Below are positions 45,206 to 55,835 of a stretch of DNA of 64,000 nt, piece after piece. The translations under genes were made by a program, and so were the position numbers. The stretch is taken from contig NZ_SDLV01000018.1 in assembly GCF_004916905.1 (NCBI RefSeq), positions 1 to 64,000 of the forward strand, written 5' to 3'. The stretch is from Chryseobacterium candidae (GTDB taxonomy: Bacteria > Bacteroidota > Bacteroidia > Flavobacteriales > Weeksellaceae). Position 1 is the first letter of the stretch, and each line of letters begins with the position of its first letter. The notes under the pieces were generated by a model. The model was given only the letters and a program-made list of their open reading frames with translations. It made no database searches and was not told the DNA's origin.

Positions 45206-45865
45206 ATGTGTGAATTTAGATTAAAAAAAATAACTGCTGCAGGGCTTTTATACTGTCTGATTTTATTATTGGTACAATGCAATAATACTTTTCCTATAAG
45301 TAATATACAGCTCAAAAATGGTGATCTGCTTTTTGTGACAGCCAAAGAATCCGGGCTTTCGGGAGCGATTAATAATGTCACTCAAAAACAAAAAACAGCC
45401 TCATTTGATCATATAGGAATTCTGGAAAAAGAAGGTAACCGGATCTTTGTTCTGCACGCTGCACCTAAAGGCGGTTCTCAGAGGCAGGATGTAAAAGATT
45501 TTATTAAAGATCAGAAAAAAGAAGGGCAGGAAGTGATTGTTTATCGGTTAAAACCGGAATATCAGAAAGCTATTCCTGAAGCGGTTAAAAAGGCGAATAC
45601 CATGTTGGGTAAATCTTACAATTTCAATTATATTCTGGATGAAAATTCCTATTACTGTTCAGATTTTGTGGAAAGAGCTTTTCGGGAAGAACATATTTTC
45701 AAACTGGAACCCATGACATTTACTGATCCGAAAACAGGAAAAACAAACACATTCTGGGAAGAATTTTACGCTAAAAAAAATCTGAAAATCCCTGAAGGTG
45801 AACCTGGCTGCAATCCAAACGGACTTGCCGGTTCTGACAAATTGGAAAGAATAGGAAATTTTTAA
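45206..45865 (+). CDS. YiiX/YebB-type NlpC/P60-family lipoprotein hydrolase
   Basis: A 219-residue lipoprotein (lipobox LLVQC, Cys25) with a permuted papain-like fold. The catalytic His is His69 (SFDHIGIL) and the nucleophile Cys151 (YYCSDFVERAF), the order typical of the YiiX/YebB branch. Members are thought to be amidases or peptidases of the envelope; the substrate is unknown. It is divergent from the two-component operon with closely spaced promoters, so it could be controlled by that response regulator. Confidence 0.85.
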   Translation: MCEFRLKKITAAGLLYCLILLLVQCNNTFPISNIQLKNGDLLFVTAKESGLSGAINNVTQKQKTASFDHIGILEKEGNRIFVLHAAPKGGSQRQDVKDFIKDQKKEGQEVIVYRLKPEYQKAIPEAVKKANTMLGKSYNFNYILDENSYYCSDFVERAFREEHIFKLEPMTFTDPKTGKTNTFWEEFYAKKNLKIPEGEPGCNPNGLAGSDKLERIGNF

Positions 45866-45874
45866 AATATAGTG

Positions 45875-45900
45875 AGAAGCTGAACAGGGCTTCTTTTTTT
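45875..45900 (+). terminator. Terminator of the YiiX-type gene
   Basis: AGAAGC (45875-45880) pairs with GCTTCT (45889-45894) and a T run follows. Confidence 0.7.
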
Positions 45901-45916
45901 ATGTTAAATTTTTAAA

Positions 45917-45962
45917 ATATTAGTCTACTAATTTGGTGGACTAATATTTTTTTATATTTTTG
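45917..45962 (+). promoter_or_regulatory. Promoter with operator-like dyad before the NIL-domain gene
   Basis: TTTG (45932-45935) and TATTTTTG (45955-45962) are 19 bases apart, an ideal flavobacterial promoter. A 13-base inverted repeat (45917-45929 with 45935-45947, containing ATTAGTCTAC and GTGGACTAAT) is centred on the -33 element. This layout suggests a repressor site rather than a terminator. Confidence 0.65.
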
Positions 45963-46023
45963 TCACAGATTTAAAAGCAGAGTGCCCTATGATCTGACAG
46001 ATTTTAACCCAAAATGTTTAGCA

Positions 46024-46335
46024 ATGATTACACTGAATCCCGGCCTGCAGGTTTTACAAAATAAAATAAACCTGCCTAAAAAAGAATTATTACTGGAAAT
46101 AGAGTTGAATGGCAAAATGAAATTTGAACATTTGATGAATACGATCTATAATCAATTCGGCATTTGTCATAAAGTGTTATCTGCTAATGTAGAGTATGTG
46201 AACGGATACAGTTTCGGTTCAGTACAGTTATATATAAATGTGAATTCAGATGATTTTCAGCAGCTTGAAGTGTATCTGAATAAAAATAAACTTATCAATA
46301 CAGCGGTAGAATATACCTGCAGAACCTATTTTTAA
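46024..46335 (+). CDS. Stand-alone NIL-domain protein
   Basis: A 103-residue protein from ATG 46024 (a GTG start at 45982 would add 14 residues). From about residue 20 it matches the NIL domain found at the C-terminus of MetN methionine transporters: beta strand LLLEIELNG, helix HLMNTIYNQFG, then ANVEYVNGYSFGSVQLYINV. There is no ABC ATPase part. It could bind a small sulfur metabolite. It stands alone behind a dyad-controlled promoter and ends in its own terminator. Confidence 0.7.
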   Translation: MITLNPGLQVLQNKINLPKKELLLEIELNGKMKFEHLMNTIYNQFGICHKVLSANVEYVNGYSFGSVQLYINVNSDDFQQLEVYLNKNKLINTAVEYTCRTYF

Positions 46336-46362
46336 GTGAGATTCATATAGTTTTAATTACTC

Positions 46363-46396
46363 AAAGTGTCTGGTTTTTACCGGGCACTTTTTATTT
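46363..46396 (+). terminator. Terminator of the NIL-domain gene
   Basis: A 12-bp stem with two G-U pairs (46363-46374 with 46379-46390, AAAGTG...CACTTT) is followed by T's. Confidence 0.75.
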
Positions 46397-46428
46397 TATA
46401 CTAAAAGCAAATAATCGATTGGTACAAA

Positions 46429-46484
46429 ATTCCCCTCCTCTGGAGGGATGGCGAAAATTCAAAGAATTTTTGACGGGGTGGTTA
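46429..46484. repeat. CCCCTCC...GACGGGGTGG dispersed element
   Basis: The element has CCCCTCCTCTGGAGGG at its left, then GAAAATTCAAAGAATTTTTG and GACGGGGTGG. It resembles short intergenic elements common in Chryseobacterium-like genomes; the family link is from memory. Confidence 0.6.
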
Positions 46485-46490
46485 AACAAA

Positions 46491-46520
46491 AAAAGCGTTC
46501 AGAACCTTCTGAACGCTTTT
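46491..46520 (-). terminator. murA terminator
   Basis: A 14-bp stem (46491-46504 with 46507-46520, AAAAGCGTTCAGAA) lies after murA, with T's on the minus strand. Confidence 0.85.
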
Positions 46521-46541
46521 CTATCATTAAATAAAATAATT

Positions 46542-47849
46542 TTAGATTCTTTCGATGTCAGCACCAATAGCTCTTAGTCTTCCATCAATATTCTCATATC
46601 CTCTGTCGATCTGCTCGATATTATGGATAATAGATTTTCCTTCTGCAGAAAGTGCTGCAATAAGAAGTGCATTTCCGGCTCTGATATCCGGGGAAACCAT
46701 GGTTGTTCCTCTTAACGGAGCTTCCTGGTTCAATCCGATTACCGTGGCTCTGTGCGGATCACATAAAATGATCTGCGCGCCCATATCAATTAATTTATCT
46801 ACAAAGAATAATCTGGATTCAAACATTTTCTGATGAACCAGAATACTTCCTTTTGCCTGGGTGGCTACTACTAAAATAATAGACAATAAATCCGGTGTAA
46901 ATCCAGGCCATGGCGCATCTGAAATGGTAAGGATAGAACCGTCAATAAATTTCTGGATTTTATAATGTTCCTGAGCTGGAATGTAGATATCGTCACCGCT
47001 TTGCTCAAGCTGGATTCCTAATTTTCTGAAGGTATTCGGGATAACACCAAGCTGGTTCCAGTTTACATTTTTGATGGTGATCTCAGATTTTGTCATCGCT
47101 GCAAGACCAATCCATGAACCGATTTCTACCATATCCGGAAGCATCGTGTGTTCAGTTCCTCTCAGATATTCAACACCTTCAATAGTAAGAAGGTTGGATC
47201 CGATTCCAGAGATATTCGCTCCCATTCTGTTCAGCATTTTACATAATTGCTGAAGATAAGGTTCGCAGGCAGCATTGTAGATTCTTGTTTTTCCTTTTGC
47301 TAAAGCGGCTGCCATTACAATATTGGCAGTTCCGGTTACAGAAGCTTCTTCCAATAAGATGAATTTTCCTCTCAGTTCCTTAGCTTTTAAAGAATAGAAA
47401 TATTGCTCCTCATCATAATTGAATTCAGCACCTAATTCTACAAGTCCCTGAAAGTGAGTATCCAGTCTTCTTCTCCCGATTTTGTCACCTCCCGGAGTCG
47501 GCATATAAGCCTCACCGTAGCGGGCAAGCATGGGTCCCATCAGCATAATGGATCCACGGAGTTTTGCTCCGTCCTTTTTGAACTCGTTAGATTTAATATA
47601 ATCAAAATTAACCTGATCAGCCTTGAAAGTATAATCTCCTTGTCCGTTTTTAGTAATTTTTACACCAAAATCTCCAAGAATTTCAATCAGTCTGTTAACA
47701 TCATGGATATCCGGAATATTTTTGATTCTTACTTCTTCGTCCGTCAGAAGAACAGCACATAAAATTTGCAGAGCCTCATTTTTGGCTCCTTGTGGAGTTA
47801 TTTCACCCTGCAGTCTTTTTCCTCCTCTTATTTGAAATGTTCCACTCAT
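46542..47849 (-). CDS. murA: UDP-N-acetylglucosamine 1-carboxyvinyltransferase with Cys-to-Asp active site
   Basis: MurA transfers enolpyruvate from PEP to UDP-GlcNAc, the first committed step of peptidoglycan synthesis. Length 435 is normal, with Lys23 and Asn24 (PQGAKNEAL) and RRLDTHFQGL. The loop that carries the fosfomycin-target Cys in E. coli (Cys115) reads MPTPGGDKIGRRR here, with Asp122 instead. Such Asp forms are known from Mycobacterium and Chlamydia to be active and fosfomycin-insensitive. It follows the DUF4290 gene with a 1-base overlap. Confidence 0.95.
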   Translation of the reverse strand: MSGTFQIRGGKRLQGEITPQGAKNEALQILCAVLLTDEEVRIKNIPDIHDVNRLIEILGDFGVKITKNGQGDYTFKADQVNFDYIKSNEFKKDGAKLRGSIMLMGPMLARYGEAYMPTPGGDKIGRRRLDTHFQGLVELGAEFNYDEEQYFYSLKAKELRGKFILLEEASVTGTANIVMAAALAKGKTRIYNAACEPYLQQLCKMLNRMGANISGIGSNLLTIEGVEYLRGTEHTMLPDMVEIGSWIGLAAMTKSEITIKNVNWNQLGVIPNTFRKLGIQLEQSGDDIYIPAQEHYKIQKFIDGSILTISDAPWPGFTPDLLSIILVVATQAKGSILVHQKMFESRLFFVDKLIDMGAQIILCDPHRATVIGLNQEAPLRGTTMVSPDIRAGNALLIAALSAEGKSIIHNIEQIDRGYENIDGRLRAIGADIERI

Positions 47850-48517
47850 TATTTTCTGTTTTTATGATTGTTATTATGCCTTCTTTTGTTGGGCTGGTTA
47901 TTGTTTTTATTATTGTTATTATTCCTGTTGTTACTATTGTTATTATTTCGGTTGTTGTTATTGCTCGTGTAATAGATTTTACTCTTCTCAAGAGAATCAA
48001 TTCCGGTAAGATCCAACCTGTTTTCAGACAGTTCTTTCAGGTGGCGGAAAATAACATCATCCGTCACATGTTCTTTATTATAGACATTATAAGACTTCTT
48101 CATATTGTTGGCGATCACTTCGATAAGGGCTTCTTTTTCATCACCCGTTTCCAGTTCGATTGCTTTTTCAATCAATTGAAGAATACTTTTTCCGTAGAAC
48201 TTAAAGTCACCTTGAAGTTTTGGATATTCCATTCTTTTAGGTTTTTCTGCTAATTGTTCAGGAGTAGGGAACGGATATGGGGACTCTACATCCAGATCAT
48301 AATTGGCAAGAATAAAAAGATGATCCCAAAGTTTATGTTTATAATTTTCCTCGTCGCGAAGTTGTGGGTTTCTCTGACCCATAAAATCGATGATTGCCAT
48401 AGCCATTTCATTCCTTTCGTCTTTGGAAGGAAGTTCTTTGCAGCGCTCAACCAACTGTTGTATAATTCTGCCATATTCCGGCATATGAAGCTGAGTTTTT
48501 TGGGTATTGTATTCCAT
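47849..48517 (-). CDS. DUF4290 family protein
   Basis: A 222-residue protein of a Bacteroidota-specific family of unknown function. Residues 1-175 are mainly helical and conserved-looking (LPSKDERNEMAMAIIDFMGQRNP, in part). The last 40 residues are almost only Asn with Arg, Lys and Ser, a low-complexity basic tail. It is translationally linked to murA (overlap of one base), so a role in wall synthesis is possible. A TTG start at 48526 lies within the -7 box; ATG 48517 is chosen. Confidence 0.88.
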   Translation of the reverse strand: MEYNTQKTQLHMPEYGRIIQQLVERCKELPSKDERNEMAMAIIDFMGQRNPQLRDEENYKHKLWDHLFILANYDLDVESPYPFPTPEQLAEKPKRMEYPKLQGDFKFYGKSILQLIEKAIELETGDEKEALIEVIANNMKKSYNVYNKEHVTDDVIFRHLKELSENRLDLTGIDSLEKSKIYYTSNNNNRNNNNSNNRNNNNNKNNNQPNKRRHNNNHKNRK

Positions 48518-48523
48518 AGTATG

Positions 48524-48531
48524 CAAATATA
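48524..48531 (-). promoter_or_regulatory. -7 box of DUF4290-murA (leaderless)
   Basis: On the minus strand this reads TATATTTG, with its G 7 bases from the ATG at 48517. Confidence 0.6.
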
Positions 48532-48704
48532 TGCATTAAAAGAAAAATTGTCTCGGGAATCTGAAAAATTTATGATTTTTTAATGAAAAACTTGAATGTC
48601 TTTCTTCTTTATTTATTGCTGAAAATGAAAATATTTCCCATTGGTTTGAGTTTATATCTAATAAAATCGTATCTTGTTTAATACATTGATAATTTATTAA
48701 AGCG

Positions 48705-50144
48705 ATGAAAAAAACAAACTTTTTCCTTTCAATGCTGGCTTTGGCATTGGTAAGCTCATGCAGAACCACTGATGAATTAACAACTGAGACTTCCAGGCAA
48801 GAAGAAGTTCATAACAAAACAGTGAATGTGACCCATCATGATGGCCGGCCATTCAGTACAGGAAGTAGTTCAGGTTCTGCGCAAGGTAAATTCACAGCCG
48901 GACCCGGTGGAGGAGTTCTGATGCAGGGCTTTTACTGGGACGTTCCGCAAGGTGGCAACTGGTGGAATACTGTTAAAGATAAACTGACAGCGTGGTCCAA
49001 TGCAGGAATTGGCGCTGTATGGTTACCGCCGGCATCAAAAGCACAGAACGGAGCCTATTCTATGGGATATGATCCTACAGATTATTATGATTTTGGAGAT
49101 TTTAATCAAAATGGAAGCATGGAAACCCGTTTCGGATCCAGAGCCGAACTGGAAGCTTTGATTACAAAGGCTCATACTGAAAATATGCAGGTATATGCAG
49201 ATATTGTAATCAATCACAACAGTGGAGGGCAATCCGAAGCCAATCCTTTTACAGGAAACAATACCTGGACCAATTTTTCAGGGGTTGCTTCAGGAAAATT
49301 CCAGAGAAATTATAATGACTTTTACAAAAATTCCTATGGAAATAATGATGAAGGAGCTTTTGGCGGTTTTCCGGATTTATGCCATGCGAATCCTCATGTG
49401 CAGGACTGGCTTTGGGGAAGAGATGATTCTGTTGCCAAATATTACAAAAACGTAATGAAATTTGATGGCTGGAGGTTTGATTACGTTAAAGGGTTCGGTC
49501 CGTGGGTCGTTAATACATGGAATTCTAAAGTAGGAGGATTTTCTGTCGGAGAATTATGGGATTCAAATGTAAATACACTCGAGTGGTGGGCAAATAATGC
49601 CAACAGTTCCGTATTTGATTTTGCGGCTTATTACAAAATGGATGAAGCCTTTGATAATGGTAATTTAAATGCTTTGAATGACGATATGATGTGGAAAAGA
49701 AATCCATACAAAGCAGTCACATTTGTTGCTAATCATGATACAGACATCATTTACAATAAAATGCCTGCATACGCCTATATATTAACCCATGAAGGGTATC
49801 CCACTATTTTTTACAGAGATTATGAAGAATGGTTAAATAAAGAAAGACTGAACAATCTGATCTGGATTCATAATAATAAAGCTACCGGAACAACTTCTAT
49901 TCTCTACACCGATAATGACGAATATATTGCAAGACGTAACGGTTATAATGGTAATCCGGGACTTGTTGTTTACATCAATACGTCTTCAAATTGGCAGGAA
50001 AGATGGATAGAAACCAACTGGAGCAGCCAGCAGATCAAAGACTTTACAGGGAACTCAAACTGGTACCCAACAACCCAGGGAGATAAATGGGTGAAAATCC
50101 AGTGCCCGCCGAATTCTTATTCTGTATGGTCGCTTAATTTATAA
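48705..50144 (+). CDS. Lipoprotein alpha-amylase (GH13)
   Basis: A 479-residue secreted alpha-amylase with lipobox (VSSC, Cys19). The barrel begins GFYWDVPQGGNWWNTV and includes region I (ADIVINH, about 165-171), nucleophile Asp259 (GWRFDYVKG), acid/base Glu283 (SVGELWDSN) and Asp345 (ANHDTD). The sequence type is that of plant and archaeal amylases (GH13 subfamilies 6/7). It hydrolyses alpha-1,4-glucans at the cell surface. It is not part of a SusC/SusD locus. No TAnnTTTG box is exact; TATCTTG occurs near 48670. Confidence 0.92.
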   Translation: MKKTNFFLSMLALALVSSCRTTDELTTETSRQEEVHNKTVNVTHHDGRPFSTGSSSGSAQGKFTAGPGGGVLMQGFYWDVPQGGNWWNTVKDKLTAWSNAGIGAVWLPPASKAQNGAYSMGYDPTDYYDFGDFNQNGSMETRFGSRAELEALITKAHTENMQVYADIVINHNSGGQSEANPFTGNNTWTNFSGVASGKFQRNYNDFYKNSYGNNDEGAFGGFPDLCHANPHVQDWLWGRDDSVAKYYKNVMKFDGWRFDYVKGFGPWVVNTWNSKVGGFSVGELWDSNVNTLEWWANNANSSVFDFAAYYKMDEAFDNGNLNALNDDMMWKRNPYKAVTFVANHDTDIIYNKMPAYAYILTHEGYPTIFYRDYEEWLNKERLNNLIWIHNNKATGTTSILYTDNDEYIARRNGYNGNPGLVVYINTSSNWQERWIETNWSSQQIKDFTGNSNWYPTTQGDKWVKIQCPPNSYSVWSLNL

Positions 50145-50250
50145 GTAATGAGCAATGGGTAATAATAAATGATGGAATTATGAATGATAAGTTGGTAATA
50201 GTTTGTTATTCAGTTTGATTTCCATTAAACATTAAACATTAAACAGGAAC
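50145..50250. repeat. Short tandem repeats after the amylase gene
   Basis: AGTAATGAGCAATGGGTAAT (near 50146) is a degenerate form of the repeat at the recQ end. ATTAAAC is repeated three times at about 50224-50244. Confidence 0.6.
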
Positions 50251-50268
50251 ACCTATCCGTCTTATTTG

Positions 50269-50325
50269 TCATTCCGTAGGAATCTATACAATGTATTAAT
50301 ATTGCAGGTAACTCTTACGGAATGA
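50269..50325. repeat. Palindromic repeat TCATTCCGTA...TACGGAATGA
   Basis: Perfect 10-base arms (50269-50278 and 50316-50325) enclose 37 bases. It has the same general design as the element at 35598. Confidence 0.65.
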
Positions 50326-50365
50326 TCTTTTTATAAGTTAAATGAAACGGTGTAAGAACAATTAA

Positions 50366-50776
50366 TTAAACCTGGATAAACTTTTTCTTCTGCTGCTGAT
50401 CCGGTAAATAACATTTCTGATTGGCCAGTTTCATTCTGTTTTTGGAAATGAGATCATACACTTTGTCACTTAAAGTTACAGGCAGAATTTTCCCAACAAC
50501 GGAAAGTTTATAAACTCCTCCCAGTAAATTAGCGATTTCCAGTACAGCTCTTGATTTGATTTGATAATACCGTCCGGGTTTCCATAAATACATGGTGTTG
50601 AATACATTGGTTTCCAGCCCTCTTTCTGATAAGAACTGCTGTCCGAAATCAGATTGAAGAGAAGCAAACATGAACTGGTCTTTCTTATCCCGCTCCAAAA
50701 TCCACTGCACCCAGAAATTACAGACACCGCAATCTCCATCAAAAAATACAATATGCTTATTTTTCCAATTTCCCAT
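50366..50776 (-). CDS. DCC-family thiol-disulfide oxidoreductase-like protein
   Basis: A 136-residue protein of the DUF393/YuxK family. The diagnostic DxxCxxC motif is present near the N-terminus (FFDGDCGVCNFW, Cys16 and Cys19). A thioredoxin-like role is proposed for the family but not shown. It lies 4 bases downstream of the haem-binding protein gene and is co-transcribed with it. Confidence 0.9.
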   Translation of the reverse strand: MGNWKNKHIVFFDGDCGVCNFWVQWILERDKKDQFMFASLQSDFGQQFLSERGLETNVFNTMYLWKPGRYYQIKSRAVLEIANLLGGVYKLSVVGKILPVTLSDKVYDLISKNRMKLANQKCYLPDQQQKKKFIQV

Positions 50777-50780
50777 GATG

Positions 50781-51248
50781 TTATTTATTAAACAGGATTC
50801 CTCTTTCAGTGTCTTCTTTTACTTTTTTAAAATATTGAATAAGATCTGCACGCTGCTCATCAGACAGTTTAGCATTCTGATGACCTAAATAATAAGATTC
50901 AAGAGGCATCTCTTTTTTCTCAATCATTTCTATACATTCTTCCAGTTTATGAACCTGTCTCTGAGGCTCATATACTGCAAAGGTAGAAAAATTAAGATGT
51001 TTCCTGCCTTCATTAATATGGTTTTTTACCCACCATGAAGTTGGTGAAATATTGCTGTACCATGGATACTTTGTTTCATTGGAATGACAGTCATAACATG
51101 ACGTTCTGAGGGTATGGGCAATTTTCTCCGGTGTATTTTTAATTTTTAGAAAGTCCATTCCCGGAGTAAGTGGTGGATTTGTTTTATCGATAGGGAAAAA
51201 CTGAATAATGATAAACGTAACGAGAATTACAACAATTATTTTTTTCAT
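50781..51248 (-). CDS. Haem-binding domain protein
   Basis: A 155-residue membrane-anchored periplasmic protein with one N-terminal helix (about 3-18) and a CxxCH haem c motif (Cys51, Cys54, His55; TSCYDCHSNETKYPWYS). This matches the Haem_bd family of Bacteroidota. A Met near 105 may act as the second ligand. It could carry electrons near the surface or link to the DCC partner; the function is unproven. Confidence 0.88.
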   Translation of the reverse strand: MKKIIVVILVTFIIIQFFPIDKTNPPLTPGMDFLKIKNTPEKIAHTLRTSCYDCHSNETKYPWYSNISPTSWWVKNHINEGRKHLNFSTFAVYEPQRQVHKLEECIEMIEKKEMPLESYYLGHQNAKLSDEQRADLIQYFKKVKEDTERGILFNK

Positions 51249-53987
<2,739 letters not shown>

Positions 53988-54006
53988 TAAATAAAAATGA
54001 AAATAG

Positions 54007-54036
54007 AGAAAGGCAGCTTTTATGGCTGCCTTTCTT
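54007..54036 (+). terminator. katG terminator
   Basis: AGAAAGGCAGC (54007-54017) pairs with GCTGCCTTTCT (54025-54035). Confidence 0.88.
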
Positions 54037-54080
54037 ATTGATTATAAGGGATGTATTTGCATTAATTTCAGGAGAACTAA

Positions 54081-54515
54081 TTAATTTTGATCATTGTTAA
54101 ACGTAACGTCTTTCGTAATCCATTTATATAAAGTTGTTTTAGGTATTTGATATTCATTTATAATTTCACTTCTTGTTTTTTTTCCACTTTTTATTAGGTC
54201 TAAAATGAAATCTATTAATTCTTTGGTGTATATGTTTTTACGGAATTTAGGAAGTCCTTCTTTTAAGGAATGCTTTTTTACAGAGGTTTGAGGAGCATAT
54301 AGAATTAAGTGCTGGCTATATATTCTGAAAAAATCATATTCAAGTAACTTACTCCATTTTAAAAGTATATCAGTATCTATATTTTTATCATGATACATAT
54401 TTTCAATTTCTTTTTCACTTATTTTCATGAAAGAACATATCCGGTCTGAATGTATACCTAAATATTGAACTCTTTTTTTTATTAATTCACCGATATTAAT
54501 ATTTTTATATTTCAT
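54081..54515 (-). CDS. Small HTH protein (transposase-like helix-turn-helix)
   Basis: A 144-residue protein. Its N-terminal half is helical (about 1-75). The C-terminal half contains a helix-turn-helix of the Hin/transposase type (about 95-135, ELIDFILDLIKSGKKTRSE and IPKTTLYKWI). No transposase catalytic domain or inverted repeats are present, so it is probably a DNA-binding regulator of a family common in Chryseobacterium. It marks the left end of an AT-rich stretch. A similar-type HTH protein lies at 60585. Confidence 0.65.
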   Translation of the reverse strand: MKYKNINIGELIKKRVQYLGIHSDRICSFMKISEKEIENMYHDKNIDTDILLKWSKLLEYDFFRIYSQHLILYAPQTSVKKHSLKEGLPKFRKNIYTKELIDFILDLIKSGKKTRSEIINEYQIPKTTLYKWITKDVTFNNDQN

Positions 54516-55139
54516 GATTAATTAAAGATTAATTGATGTTGTGAAATGTAATGAATTATACTTTTTTACATCTCCGATGCAGGCATTGATTAATTTTTGA
54601 GGGAAGGATCCTGCATCGAAGAATCAGTAAAGATAAAATTGAACATTTATAAAATGAGAATCTTTACCAGGATAGAATTGTGTTTTTAGAATCGTTTATC
54701 TAATAATTCTCTAAAAGTTATATTTAATAGTTTCATCATTTTTACACTGAATATTATTTATTAGTATCTGCCCCTGAATTGTAAAATAAAGTATTTAAAT
54801 ATATTTCAACAGGTGTTATTGGATGATGCAAAAGTATGAGTCTGAATAAATCAATAAAACATATTTTAAACTAAAATCTGTAAAATGCTTTAATATTACT
54901 TATGTATTGTATTATAGTAAGTTACGATAGTTGATTTCATATAATTGATTGTTTGGTATTTATAGATGTAACTTATTCTTGAAAATAACTATTACAAAAT
55001 GAAGAAGTATTTTTTACAAGATGTTTTTATTATAAATTTTGTTGCAACTATAATAAATGAATATTCAAAAAATAGAATTGGCAGATTGTAGTTTTTATTT
55101 TCGGATGATGGCTCTTTTACGAAATAACACTATCAAAGA
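54516..55139. other. Large AT-rich gap
   Basis: In 624 bases no convincing gene is seen. The only structure is a perfect 9-base inverted repeat, CGATGCAGG (54575-54583) and CCTGCATCG (54610-54618), lying 60-103 bases upstream of the HTH gene start. A 30-codon frame at 54999-55091 lacks promoter support. Confidence 0.6.
54575..54618. promoter_or_regulatory. Inverted repeat upstream of the HTH gene
   Basis: Perfect 9-base arms are 26 bases apart, without a T run on either side. It may be an operator; this is inference. Confidence 0.4.
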
Positions 55140-55610
55140 TTAAATAGAAATATTAAAATTGGTAATTTTATTTAATTCTTTGAGTGATGAACTGAATTTT
55201 CTCAGTTCATTTTTATTTATCCCAATCAATGAATATTTTAAGACCTTGGTTTTGTTGCCATGATAAGGAGTAAAGCAAATAGAAATTGTAGATTTTATGT
55301 TATACCTTAAAATATCAATTTGTTGTATGTAAACTATCGGGATTTCAATGGGTGGATAGAATTTATAGAAGCCAATGAAGTGTTTGGTTTTTATAGTAAT
55401 TATTTCTCCTGAGTTTTCTAATTCACTATATTTCACTTTTTTGATTATAAAGAAATTTATAAATACAAGTATGCTAATTGAGACAAAAGTGATAGCCTTA
55501 TGATATAATGGAGTAAAAAGGAATACTATATTGCCGGCTACGCAAATCACTGAAAATAAAAGTAAGACAATACTCATTCTATTTATATTTTTTTTATTAT
55601 CTATTTTCAT
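55140..55610 (-). CDS. Two-helix membrane protein with PH-like C-terminal domain
   Basis: A 156-residue protein with two membrane helices (about 12-32 and 39-57) and a C-terminal beta-rich domain (about 65-150) whose strand pattern (ENSGEIITIKTKHF, IPIVYIQQIDIL, LKYSLIGINK) resembles bacterial PH-like domains. No firm family match can be made by eye. It lies in the AT-rich stretch with long flanking gaps and is probably transcribed alone. Confidence 0.6.
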   Translation of the reverse strand: MKIDNKKNINRMSIVLLLFSVICVAGNIVFLFTPLYHKAITFVSISILVFINFFIIKKVKYSELENSGEIITIKTKHFIGFYKFYPPIEIPIVYIQQIDILRYNIKSTISICFTPYHGNKTKVLKYSLIGINKNELRKFSSSLKELNKITNFNISI

Positions 55611-55714
55611 ACGTTTGATTAAAGGATCTATTGTTTTTAATATTTTTTTTAATAAAAGATTATTGAAGTCTTAGTATAGCAGTATTTTAAATAGTCTTGT
55701 GGAATGTTAAAAAA

Positions 55715-55754
55715 CTCCGATACTATTACTGTTTTTTAACTTATAGCATCGGAG
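55715..55754 (-). terminator. Terminator of the sterol desaturase-type gene
   Basis: On the minus strand CTCCGATGCTAT pairs with ATAGTATCGGAG (one G-U pair) and six T's follow. Confidence 0.8.
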
Positions 55755-55835
55755 AAAAGTAGGGTGAAAAAAAAGATTTTTAAAAAAATCTAAAAAATGA
55801 ATTAATTAAGTTTTTTTGAAGGATCTGAAACGGCG

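Noticed and set aside
45106..45381. N-terminal extension of the response regulator frame
   Set aside because: It overlaps the promoters and the YiiX-type gene, and the receiver domain begins exactly at ATG 45105.
54081..54515. Insertion sequence transposase
   Set aside because: Only an HTH domain is present, with no catalytic domain, terminal inverted repeats or target duplication.
54999..55091. 30-codon open frame in the gap upstream of the HTH gene
   Set aside because: It has no promoter, no recognisable family and the region is AT-rich enough to yield such frames by chance.
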